A stretch of 38,106 bases of DNA, from positions 1 to 38,106 of the forward strand of contig NZ_JBNATW010000024.1 of assembly GCF_049701175.1 (NCBI RefSeq). Direction: 5' to 3'. The stretch is from Thermovenabulum sp049701175 (GTDB lineage: Bacteria; Bacillota; Thermosediminibacteria; Thermosediminibacterales; Thermosediminibacteraceae). Made by a program: the position numbers and the translations under genes. How positions within the stretch are numbered: position 1 is the stretch's first letter; each line of letters opens with the position of its first letter. Shown piece after piece: positions 24,887 to 32,408 of this stretch. The notes beneath the pieces were generated by a model, which ran no database searches, had not been told where the DNA came from, and saw only the letters and a program-made list of their open reading frames with translations.

Positions 24887-25598
24887 AGATGAAGAATATT
24901 CTGCTATTGAATTAAAATACTTGCTGAAAAAAATAGATAAAAATATAAAGGTTATTGGAATTGCAAATTCAGGGCAAAAAGCCTTGAATATATTAAAAAA
25001 ATTTCGCCCTGATGTGATATTTCTCGATATAAAATTAAACGACCTAAATGGTTTAGATATTGCAAAAAGTATTGCTTCATGGGATGAAGGTATAAAGATA
25101 ATTTTCACTACAGCTTATGATGAATATGCAGTAAAAGCTTTTGAACTAAATGCTGTAGATTATATATTAAAGCCATTTAGTGAGGAAAGGTTGAAAAAAG
25201 CAATAGAAAAGATGAAAAAACATTTTGGTGTAAATAACATAGAGACAGGTAAAAAATTTGAAGATGTCAAAAAATTGCCTGTGAAATCTGACTCTAAATT
25301 GATATTCATCGATATTGATGAAATTATTTTTATTGAAGCGGATGGTAGGAACTCGTTGATAAAGACGGCAAATGGAGTTTATAGGTCTTTATATTCTCTT
25401 AAAGATATAGAAGATAGGCTAAAAAACAGTTGTTTTTTCAGGGTTCATAAAAGTTACATAATAAACTTGAAAAAAATAAAAGAAATAATACCCTGGTTTA
25501 ATAATACTTACATAATAAAATTGAGCGGTAGCGAGAATATTGAAATACCAGTATCTAAAAATAAAGCAAATGAACTAAAGGCAATATTAAATATTTAA
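24867..25598 (+). CDS. LytTR-family response regulator
   Basis: 243 residues. The receiver domain has D54 in VIFLDIKLNDLNGLD, the Thr of FTTAYDE and Lys of YILKPF. The C-terminal LytTR DNA-binding domain (about 140-243) shows EIIFIEADGRNSLI and FFRVHKSYIIN. Its start lies 20 bases inside the kinase gene, so it is translationally coupled to it. It probably activates the TAXI-TRAP genes directly downstream; a LytTR-like half site lies in their leader at 25619. Confidence 0.92.
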   Translation: MKALIVEDEEYSAIELKYLLKKIDKNIKVIGIANSGQKALNILKKFRPDVIFLDIKLNDLNGLDIAKSIASWDEGIKIIFTTAYDEYAVKAFELNAVDYILKPFSEERLKKAIEKMKKHFGVNNIETGKKFEDVKKLPVKSDSKLIFIDIDEIIFIEADGRNSLIKTANGVYRSLYSLKDIEDRLKNSCFFRVHKSYIINLKKIKEIIPWFNNTYIIKLSGSENIEIPVSKNKANELKAILNI

Positions 25599-25721
25599 TT
25601 TTTCATTACAATTTTCATACAGTTCATTTAATGTTTAAATCAATTTATTTAAATTTTATTTACGTGATTTTGCAAATTTGGTATTTATAAAAAAGAAAAT
25701 ATTAAAAGGGGGTTAAGCAAT
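25599..25721 (+). promoter_or_regulatory. Leader of the TAXI-TRAP operon with a candidate LytTR site
   Basis: ACAGTTCAT at 25619-25627 matches the known LytTR half-site pattern; an imperfect second copy, ACAATTTTC, lies 11 bases before. No strong -35/-10 pair is visible, as expected for an activator-dependent promoter. Confidence 0.45.
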
Positions 25722-26720
25722 TTGAATATTAAAAAATTGTTACCGATTTTATTAGTATTATCAATTGTCCTATTTTCTTTAAGCGGTTGCGGAGCAAAGC
25801 AAAGTTCGAGCGGACAGAATAGTTCAAACACACCGCAGAAGACCGAAATTACATTTGTATCGGGTGGAGCAGGTGGGCCTTATCATGTAATAGCGAGTGC
25901 CCTTGCATCGCTATGGAATGAAAAAATACAAAATATAAATGTGACAAACTCTTCTACTGCAGCTTCCGTAGTAAACTTGAGAATGATAAATGAAAATAAA
26001 GCGCAGATTGCTTTTACGATGAGCGATGTAGCGTATTTAGCAAGTAAAGGACAAGAAATGTTCAAGGAGCCGTTAGGAAATGTAATGGGTTTTGCTTCAC
26101 TCCATGATAACTATGTTCAGCTAATTACAAAGAAAGACAGCAACATCAATAGTGTCTATGATTTAAAGGGAAAGAGAGTAGGAGTAGGTGCACCAGGAAG
26201 CGGTACAGAATTTAATGCTCGGGGTATTTTGAAAGCTGCAGGTATGACCTATAATGACCTTGCAAAAGCTGACTATTTGAGCTATGCAGAAACATGTGAG
26301 CAGTTAGCGAATGGCAACATTGATGCAGGATTTATTACAGGTGGACTTCCTGTAGCGGCAATTACTGAATTAGCTACTACGAAAGATATCAAAATAGTTC
26401 CCATTGCTCCGGAGATAATTGAAAAACTAAAACAAGAATATCCTATATATTTTGAAGCTGAAATTCCTGCCGGAGTTTATAAAGGTGTTGACAGCCCTGT
26501 AAAAACAGTTGCTCTTAAAAATTATATAGTGATAAACAAGGATGTACCTGAAGATTTGGCATACAATTTAATCAAAACAATGTTTGATAATTGGGAAAGT
26601 GTGAAACAAGCACATTCTGCCTTAAAAGATGTATCAATAGAAAAAGCTACAGAACATATGGTGTTGCCATTACATCCGGGTGTAGAGAAGTTCTATAGAG
26701 AGAAAGGGATAATTAAATAA
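25722..26720 (+). CDS. TAXI-family TRAP transporter solute-binding lipoprotein
   Basis: 332 residues. A lipoprotein signal peptide ends at LSGC (Cys about 23), followed by a Ser/Asn/Gln-rich linker. The mature part opens with TFVSGGAGGPYHVIASALAS, the TAXI ligand-site segment, and has VGVGAPGSGTEFNARGIL. It captures a small carboxylate outside the membrane and hands it to the fused TRAP permease. Ligands of TAXI proteins are mostly unknown. TTG start with AAGGGGG upstream. A strong hairpin separates it from the next gene. Confidence 0.9.
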   Translation: MNIKKLLPILLVLSIVLFSLSGCGAKQSSSGQNSSNTPQKTEITFVSGGAGGPYHVIASALASLWNEKIQNINVTNSSTAASVVNLRMINENKAQIAFTMSDVAYLASKGQEMFKEPLGNVMGFASLHDNYVQLITKKDSNINSVYDLKGKRVGVGAPGSGTEFNARGILKAAGMTYNDLAKADYLSYAETCEQLANGNIDAGFITGGLPVAAITELATTKDIKIVPIAPEIIEKLKQEYPIYFEAEIPAGVYKGVDSPVKTVALKNYIVINKDVPEDLAYNLIKTMFDNWESVKQAHSALKDVSIEKATEHMVLPLHPGVEKFYREKGIIK

Positions 26721-26737
26721 TTTATTAGGAGGGATGA

Positions 26738-26769
26738 AGAGAGCAGTTAAAGTATTTTAACTGCTCTCT
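26738..26769 (+). repeat. Perfect 14-bp stem-loop between TAXI and DUF1850 genes
   Basis: AGAGAGCAGTTAAA (26738-26751), GTAT loop, TTTAACTGCTCTCT (26756-26769). No T-run follows, so it is more likely an mRNA-stabilising or partial-termination element that keeps receptor mRNA above permease mRNA. Confidence 0.75.
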
Positions 26770-26786
26770 ATGTAAGTATAAGGAAA

Positions 26787-27242
26787 ATGAAAAAAAGGAT
26801 TTTGTTTTTGATTTTAGTTATAATGGTAATTTTTTATTATATCTTAAATAAACTTTTTGTAATTACGATTTCGTCAGATGACAAAGTTGTTAATATTCCT
26901 GCTTTTAACGATAGTTTTTCTATTATTTTTATTCATTCCAGTGAAAAACAACCATGGGAAAATATTTTCAAAGTAGATAAAGATTTAATAGTTTTAAAAA
27001 CAATGAAAGTAGCTGCTATTGGGCCGGGTGTGCCTTCAAATGCTGAAGAAGGATGGATTGTAAAAATAAAAGATGGTTTTATTATTTATGACAATATAAA
27101 CAAAAAATATAAATATTTGGATTTAAAGGTTTCGGAGATTTCGCCTCATTATTTAAAAATTGGAAATAAAAAATATAATTTAGTAAAGATGTTTCAAGAT
27201 AATGAATGTATTAGAATTCGTGCAAAAAAAATCATATTCTGA
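26787..27242 (+). CDS. DUF1850 protein of the TAXI-TRAP operon
   Basis: 151 residues. One N-terminal membrane helix (about 4-24) precedes an outward-facing domain with FIHSSEKQPWENIF and AIGPGVPSNAEEGW, resembling the DUF1850 pattern (HSVE..PW-E and G-x-G-x-P). DUF1850 genes frequently lie between TAXI receptors and fused TRAP permeases; the function is unknown but an accessory role in transport is likely. The Shine-Dalgarno site (AAGGA) is close to the ATG. Confidence 0.75.
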   Translation: MKKRILFLILVIMVIFYYILNKLFVITISSDDKVVNIPAFNDSFSIIFIHSSEKQPWENIFKVDKDLIVLKTMKVAAIGPGVPSNAEEGWIVKIKDGFIIYDNINKKYKYLDLKVSEISPHYLKIGNKKYNLVKMFQDNECIRIRAKKIIF

Positions 27243-27267
27243 ATAATTATGTGGAGGAGTTTATATT

Positions 27268-29184
27268 ATGAATGAAAACAAAATACAAGAAACCATAAAA
27301 AAATACGATAGAACTGAAAGAACTAGAGAATTAAAAGGAAATTTAAAAAAATTGGTATCGCTTATTGCAATAGCCATGTCCTTGTACCATTTGTATACTT
27401 CTTGGCATGGGACACCATCGGCAATAATACACAGGTCAATTCATGTAAGTTTTATGCTTGTATTAGTATTTTTCCTTTATCCTTTGAAGACGAAAGAAAA
27501 TGCTTTTACAAAGTTTATTGATTTCATATTAATAATAGCCAGTTTAATCCCATTTATATATTTAAAAACGAATTTTAATGATATTGTCAACAGAGCTGGA
27601 ATGCCGACTAATCTTGATATAATTGTTGGGTTATTGTTAGTAATTTTGGTGTTGGAAGCAGGAAGAAGGGTTACAGGTTTAGTTTTGCCTATTTTGGCAG
27701 TGATCTTTTTATTATATGGATTAACAGGGAATTATCTCAGCGGATATTTTTCCCATAAAGGTTTTTCAATTTCTGAGATAATTGAATATATGTACCTTAC
27801 AACAGAGGGTATTTTCGGAACACCAATCGGAGTTTCTGCACAGTATTTGATATTGTTTGTAATATTTGGTTCCTTTTTATTGAAATCCGGGGTAGGTGAC
27901 TTTATTACTGAAATTGCATTGGCAATAGCAGGAGATAAAAGAGGTGGCCCTGCTCAAGTAGCAGTACTCTCAAGTGCATTAATGGGGTCTGTAAATGGTT
28001 CTGCTGTTGCAAATGTAGTTACTACAGGAACTTTTACTATACCTTTAATGAAAAAAATTGGATATACACCTGAATTTGCTGGAGGTGTTGAAGCAGCTGC
28101 TTCAACAGGGGGACAAATTTTACCTCCGGTAATGGGTGCAGCAGCTTTTATTATGGCAGAAATCCTTGGGGTTAAGTATGTTAACATAATGTATGCTGCA
28201 ATAATTCCTGCCTTGTTGTACTATTTTGGGGTTTTTATAACTGTTTATTTTAGAGCAGTGAAAATGGACCTGAGAGGTTTAGACAAAAAGGATGTTCCTA
28301 ATATTAAAACCATTTTTAAAGAAAAGTTTTTCTTGTTAATTCCATTAATAGTACTTGTATATCTTTTAGTGAAAGGATATACACCGACTTATGCTGCATT
28401 TTTCGGTATACTTCTTACTGTCCCAGTAAGCTGGTTAACACCGAAAAACAAAATGAATTTTTATAAAATATTAGAAGCCTTAGAATCTGGAGCTAAAGGT
28501 TCTATTAGTGTTGCGGTAACCTGTGCTGTAGTAGGAATAGTGGTAGGTATTTCTACTTTAACGGGATTAGGTTCAAAGGTTGCAGGTGCGATAATCGCTC
28601 TTTCCGGTGGTAATTTATTCTTAACATTAGTGTTTACCATGATAGCTTGTATTATACTGGGAGTCGGTATGCCTTCAATACCCGCGTATTTATTAACAGC
28701 GAACATGGCAGTGCCGGCTTTACTGAAATTAGGTGTAAAACCTTTTGTATCCCATTTCTTTGTATTTTACTACGCAATGCTCGCAAACATTACTCCTCCT
28801 GTAGCTTTGGCGGCCTATGCTGCAGCGGGAATTTCCGGTGGAGACATGTACAAAACAGGTCTTGAAGGGTTTAAATTGGCAATTGCAGGTTTTATAGTAC
28901 CATTTATGTATGTATACAATCCTGTACTTTTGGGAATCGATAGCAATGCAGTCTCTATCGTGACTTCTTTTGCGACAGCTTTAATTGGAGTTACTTTGAT
29001 AGCATCTTCCTTAGAAGGTTATCTTATTAAAGATTTAAATAAACCTGAAAGGCTTTTAATGTTAATTGCAGGACTTTTGTTAATGAAACCAGGGGGATTG
29101 ACAGATATTATAGGGATTTTGATAGCTGTGTTTGTTATACTGTTACAATTAAAAATGAAAAATAAAAAGATATATGATCAATAA
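27268..29184 (+). CDS. TRAP transporter fused permease (DctQM-like)
   Basis: 638 residues, some 16-18 membrane segments. An N-terminal DctQ-like four-helix part (to about 130) runs into the DctM transport domain. Family motifs include GSVNGSAVANVVTTGTFTIP, AAASTGGQILPPVMGAAAF, VGMPSIPAYL and ITPPVALAAYAAA. It imports the ligand of the TAXI protein using an ion gradient. ATG with GGAGGAG upstream. Part of the run TAXI, DUF1850, permease. Confidence 0.92.
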   Translation: MNENKIQETIKKYDRTERTRELKGNLKKLVSLIAIAMSLYHLYTSWHGTPSAIIHRSIHVSFMLVLVFFLYPLKTKENAFTKFIDFILIIASLIPFIYLKTNFNDIVNRAGMPTNLDIIVGLLLVILVLEAGRRVTGLVLPILAVIFLLYGLTGNYLSGYFSHKGFSISEIIEYMYLTTEGIFGTPIGVSAQYLILFVIFGSFLLKSGVGDFITEIALAIAGDKRGGPAQVAVLSSALMGSVNGSAVANVVTTGTFTIPLMKKIGYTPEFAGGVEAAASTGGQILPPVMGAAAFIMAEILGVKYVNIMYAAIIPALLYYFGVFITVYFRAVKMDLRGLDKKDVPNIKTIFKEKFFLLIPLIVLVYLLVKGYTPTYAAFFGILLTVPVSWLTPKNKMNFYKILEALESGAKGSISVAVTCAVVGIVVGISTLTGLGSKVAGAIIALSGGNLFLTLVFTMIACIILGVGMPSIPAYLLTANMAVPALLKLGVKPFVSHFFVFYYAMLANITPPVALAAYAAAGISGGDMYKTGLEGFKLAIAGFIVPFMYVYNPVLLGIDSNAVSIVTSFATALIGVTLIASSLEGYLIKDLNKPERLLMLIAGLLLMKPGGLTDIIGILIAVFVILLQLKMKNKKIYDQ

Positions 29185-29228
29185 CTTTTTTGATTATATA
29201 TTTTGATTTATAATTCACTAATTTTAAT

Positions 29229-29276
29229 CCTCTTTGACCTACACTGCACTTTTTAATATTTTTTAGGTCAAAGGGG
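29229..29276. repeat. Dyad between the TRAP permease and FAH genes
   Basis: CCTCTTTGACCT (29229-29240) pairs with AGGTCAAAGGGG (29265-29276), one wobble pair, 24-base AT-rich loop. No clear T-run follows. It could be an operator of widely spaced half sites or a weak transcript end. The rest of 29185-29335 is AT-rich without a gene; GGAGGAT lies before the next ATG. Confidence 0.5.
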
Positions 29277-29335
29277 TATTTATTTATATAAATATTATTT
29301 TATTTATAAATTCAAATAAATGGAGGATTGGTAGT

Positions 29336-30211
29336 ATGAGGCTTGCAACAATAAAATTAAATGGGAAAGAAGTAGCTTCTCTTATTACGTCAAAGGGTGC
29401 AGTCCCAATTAGTATTATTAATGAAAAACTTGGTAAAAACTGGGCGGAAGATATGTTAGAAATTATTGAAAGAGGGCAATTGATGGAAATTAATGAGTGG
29501 TTTAGAAATGGAGGTCGTGAAAAAACAGAGGAATGGAAAGCAATACCAAAGGAACAAATTGTATACGCTCCATTATACCGCAGACCCAGGAAAATATGGG
29601 GTATTGGGTTGAATTATGTGGAACATGCAGCAGATTTAGCTGAAAAAGCTCCTGATGAAGAGCCTGCCAGTTTTATGAGACCTGATACAACTATTATAGG
29701 GCATCTTGATGCTATTAAAATACCTGTGCAATCTCAAAAAACCACAGCAGAAAGCGAACTTGGAATTATTATCGGGAAGATATGCAAAGATGTAGAAAGA
29801 GAAAACTGGCTTGAATATGTAGCGGGGTTTACAACAATAATAGATGTTACTGCAGAGGATATCTTGAGGAAAAATCCTCGGTATTTGACGAGAGCAAAAA
29901 GCTTTGACACATTTTTCAGTTTTGGTCCTATTTTGGTGACTCCTGATGAAATAGAAGATGTTTTGAAATTGAAAGTGGCAACAGTTAAAAATGGGGAAAT
30001 TTACGCGCAAAACACCGTATCAAATATGAAATTTCCTCCTGATTTTTTAGTTTCCTTTCATTCAAAAGTAATGACACTGCTCCCTGGTGATATTATTTCC
30101 ACGGGTACTCCACGTGCGGTTCAAATTAATGATGGGGATACAGTGGAATGTTGGATTGACGGGTTTGAACCTTTAATTAATAAAGTAATAGATCTAAAAT
30201 TGAAAAAATAA
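29336..30211 (+). CDS. Fumarylacetoacetate hydrolase-family protein
   Basis: 291 residues. The C-terminal FAH domain (from about 75) has IWGIGLNYVEHA, metal ligands E139 and E141 in AESELGIIIGK, D170 in TIIDVTAED, then SFDTFFSFGPILV and STGTPRAV. Family enzymes hydrolyse or decarboxylate beta-diketo or oxo acids with Mg or Mn. The substrate cannot be read from the sequence. The SDR gene starts 12 bases later; such pairs occur in routes such as 2,4-diketo-3-deoxy sugar-acid breakdown, which would suit a carboxylate importer upstream. Confidence 0.88.
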   Translation: MRLATIKLNGKEVASLITSKGAVPISIINEKLGKNWAEDMLEIIERGQLMEINEWFRNGGREKTEEWKAIPKEQIVYAPLYRRPRKIWGIGLNYVEHAADLAEKAPDEEPASFMRPDTTIIGHLDAIKIPVQSQKTTAESELGIIIGKICKDVERENWLEYVAGFTTIIDVTAEDILRKNPRYLTRAKSFDTFFSFGPILVTPDEIEDVLKLKVATVKNGEIYAQNTVSNMKFPPDFLVSFHSKVMTLLPGDIISTGTPRAVQINDGDTVECWIDGFEPLINKVIDLKLKK

Positions 30212-30223
30212 GGGGGATTAGCT

Positions 30224-31012
30224 ATGGACCTTGGTTTAAAAGATAAACCCGTGATAGTAATGGCTTCAAGCTCGGGTTTAGGGAAGGCTACTGCATTGGA
30301 ATTTTGCAGAGAAGGTGCCAATGTGATGTTGTTTAGTAGGTCAGAGGATGAATTGGTAAAAACTCAAAGGGAAATAAAAGAAGCGACGGGGAAAGAACCA
30401 TTATATACAGTAGGAGATATTACAAAATACGATGATATAAAGCGATTAGTTAAAAATACTGTGGAAGCTTATGGAGACGTTTACGCCCTCGTAAACAATA
30501 CGGGTGGGCCACCGGCGGGAATATTTGATGATTTTGATGATGAAGCATGGCAGAAGGCATATGAATTGTGTCTTTTAAGCTACATTAGAACCATAAGGGA
30601 AGTACTGCCATATATGAAGAAAAATAAAGCAGGAAGGATTGTAAACTTTACATCTTCTTCAGTAAAACAGGTTTTAGATAATCTGATTTTATCAAATACT
30701 TTCCGTATGGGTGTTGTGGGTTTGAGCAAAACCCTTTCTCAAGAATTAGGTAAATACAATATTTTAGTAAATGTAGTAGGACCTGGGAGAATAGGAACGG
30801 CAAGGGTCGAATATTTAGATAAAATGAGGGCAGAAAAAGCTGGACTCACTGTTGAAGACCTCAGGAAAGAAACGACAAAAAATATCCCCATAGGTAGGTA
30901 CGGTACACCTGAAGAATATGCCAAATTAACAGTATTTCTATGCTCAGAAGCAAATACATATATTACTGGTCAGATTATACTTGTCGATGGTGGTTTGGTA
31001 AAAGCATATTAG
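30224..31012 (+). CDS. SDR-family protein lacking the Tyr-x3-Lys motif
   Basis: 262 residues. A Rossmann fold opens with ASSSGLGKATA, followed by NNTGGPP at residues 91-97 and a C-terminal GQIILVDGG. At the usual YxxxK position the sequence is LSNTFRMGVVG, giving Ser157 and Arg161 instead of Tyr and Lys. This variant recurs in an SDR subfamily with NNTGGPP that I recall, so it is probably not a sequencing error, but the usual proton relay is missing. NADPH or NADH dependence is unknown. The Shine-Dalgarno site is GGGGGA and it is coupled to the FAH gene, likely acting in the same pathway. Confidence 0.85.
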   Translation: MDLGLKDKPVIVMASSSGLGKATALEFCREGANVMLFSRSEDELVKTQREIKEATGKEPLYTVGDITKYDDIKRLVKNTVEAYGDVYALVNNTGGPPAGIFDDFDDEAWQKAYELCLLSYIRTIREVLPYMKKNKAGRIVNFTSSSVKQVLDNLILSNTFRMGVVGLSKTLSQELGKYNILVNVVGPGRIGTARVEYLDKMRAEKAGLTVEDLRKETTKNIPIGRYGTPEEYAKLTVFLCSEANTYITGQIILVDGGLVKAY

Positions 31013-31018
31013 TGTTAA

Positions 31019-31354
31019 TTAAATACAAAGGGATGTAATATCAATCCCAGTCTTTACTATTTCTGAAACAAAACTTATTTTATTTGCTAAATCCTCGAAT
31101 TCTTCGGGGGTATATCCTAAAATATCCGCTCCTATATCGTAATTCCAATTTTTATTTAAGAATTCCAAGCGTTCAAAAAAATTCATCTTATTAAAATCCT
31201 CAGAAACTATTGCAAGGTCCACATCGCTCGTTTTTAAGGCTTCACCTCTCGCGTAAGAGCCGAATAATATCACTTTATTTATTTTTATACCCTTTTTGAG
31301 TTTATTTATATAATCAGCTATTAATTTTATCAATTCATCTTTTGTTTTAACCAT
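31019..31354 (-). CDS. MNT-type nucleotidyltransferase, putative antitoxin
   Basis: 111 residues. GSYARG and SDVDLAIV (around residues 32-50) give the GS and Asp pair; a third acidic residue lies in YDIGADILGY. It follows the HEPN gene with a 25-base overlap, the reverse order to the pair at 206-905. In studied MNT/HEPN systems the MNT protein AMPylates the HEPN partner. The gene lies just seven bases after the converging SDR stop. Its reading frame is full length with no sign of decay. Confidence 0.8.
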   Translation of the reverse strand: MVKTKDELIKLIADYINKLKKGIKINKVILFGSYARGEALKTSDVDLAIVSEDFNKMNFFERLEFLNKNWNYDIGADILGYTPEEFEDLANKISFVSEIVKTGIDITSLCI

Positions 31355-31716
31355 TGTAGCACCCTTTCTGTATCATATAAAAATTCCTTTGCGATTTGCT
31401 CATTATACATTTTATAATTAAGCCCTCCTGCTGCATCAGGGTATCTTGAAACCATATAATGAGGGTTTAATTTTAATATTATTGTTTCCATTTCTTTGTC
31501 AGGATTATTGTCAATCATTTCTAATAAGGTAATTAGATTGTGAGTTTTTGGGGGAAATTCTTTGTTTAAATATATTATTAAGGCTTTTAACAACTTTTCT
31601 ACCGCCTGATGACACATAAAAATGCAGTAATTGTATCGTCCGGCTTTAAGCATGGCTTTTGCGGTCTCAAAATCGTAATCGGAACTTTCGATCCAATCTA
31701 AGATTTCTCTGCGCAT
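31330..31716 (-). CDS. HEPN-domain protein, putative toxin
   Basis: 128 residues, helical. MCHQAVEKLLKALIIYLN, THNLITLL and VSRYPDA match the PF05168 HEPN pattern. No R-x(4-6)-H motif is evident, so ribonuclease activity is uncertain. ATG start with AAGGAGAT upstream; an extended -10 (TGTTATAAT, -10 box at 31749-31754 on the minus strand) lies before it. With the overlapping MNT gene it forms a second toxin-antitoxin-like module in this window. Confidence 0.78.
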   Translation of the reverse strand: MRREILDWIESSDYDFETAKAMLKAGRYNYCIFMCHQAVEKLLKALIIYLNKEFPPKTHNLITLLEMIDNNPDKEMETIILKLNPHYMVSRYPDAAGGLNYKMYNEQIAKEFLYDTERVLQWLKQKMN

Positions 31717-31792
31717 TGAAACATCTCCTTTAAACCTATCTTAATATAATTATAACAAAGAATTTTTTAAAATAGATATAGTAGAAATAAAA

Positions 31793-31801
31793 TGGTATAA
31801 T
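31793..31801 (+). promoter_or_regulatory. Extended -10 promoter of the PPC-domain gene
   Basis: TGG followed by TATAAT (31796-31801). Transcription would start near 31808, which supports translation from 31851 and not from an ATG at 31809. Confidence 0.6.
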
Positions 31802-31850
31802 TTTATCAATGAAAAATATTTTTAAATTAAATTACGAGGTGAAGCTGAAG

Positions 31851-32276
31851 ATGATAATCAATGAGTACAAAGTAGGCCGAGAATTCATGGGAAGGCTGGA
31901 CCACGGAAGCGATCTTTTAAAATCTCTTCTTTCAATTGTTCAGGAAAAGGATATTAATGCTGGCGTAGTTGAGGTAATTGGTGCCTGCAAAAGGTCTGTT
32001 GTAGCAATATACGACCAGGAGAAAAAAGTATACAATAATGTGGTCTTAGATAAACCCTTAGAGATTGTAAGCTGTACCGGCAACATATCGAAACTAAACG
32101 GAAAACCGATGATACACCTTCACATAGTATTATCCGACCACGAAGGAAAAGCGTTCGGCGGACACGTGATGGAAGGAACCGAGGTTTTTGCGGGAGAATT
32201 TTACATTAGAGAGCTTCTGGGTCCAACCCTTGAAAGAAAGCACGACGAGGTTACGGGGCTTAATCTCTGGGCATAA
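31851..32276 (+). CDS. PPC/DUF296 domain protein
   Basis: 141 residues from ATG 31851, with GAGGTG 9 bases upstream; an in-frame ATG at 31809 lies on the predicted start site of transcription. The single PPC (DUF296) domain shows YKVGREFMGRLDHG, VEVIGACKRSVV, the metal-binding pair in MIHLHIVLSDHEG and FGGHVMEG. In plants this domain is part of AT-hook proteins; stand-alone prokaryotic proteins have no settled function. It sits upstream of bpsA in the same direction, though bpsA has its own promoter. Confidence 0.85.
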   Translation: MIINEYKVGREFMGRLDHGSDLLKSLLSIVQEKDINAGVVEVIGACKRSVVAIYDQEKKVYNNVVLDKPLEIVSCTGNISKLNGKPMIHLHIVLSDHEGKAFGGHVMEGTEVFAGEFYIRELLGPTLERKHDEVTGLNLWA

Positions 32277-32290
32277 AATAAAAATCGCCC

Positions 32291-32320
32291 TTGACTAAAT
32301 AGAAAAATTTTGTATATAAT
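32291..32320 (+). promoter_or_regulatory. Promoter of bpsA
   Basis: TTGACT (32291-32296), 18-base spacer, TATAAT (32315-32320). Transcription would begin near 32327. Confidence 0.85.
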
Positions 32321-32329
32321 AATTTAAGA

Positions 32330-32364
32330 AAGGGCCTTGTATGCAAAGAACATACAGGGTCCTT
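32330..32364 (+). promoter_or_regulatory. Stem-loop at the 5' end of the bpsA transcript
   Basis: AAGGGCCTTGTATG (32330-32343), CAAAGAA loop, CATACAGGGTCCTT (32351-32364): 14 pairs including two wobbles. It begins within a few bases of the expected transcript start. Only a short T-run follows, so mRNA stabilisation is as likely as attenuation. Confidence 0.7.
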
Positions 32365-32408
32365 TTATGTGCTTTAAAATTTAAAAAATTAATGAGTGGA
32401 GGTGGACC

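Noticed and set aside
26734..26760. Eight-codon frame MKRAVKVF as a leader peptide
   Set aside because: The Shine-Dalgarno site abuts the ATG with no spacer and no regulatory codon run is present; kept only as a note.
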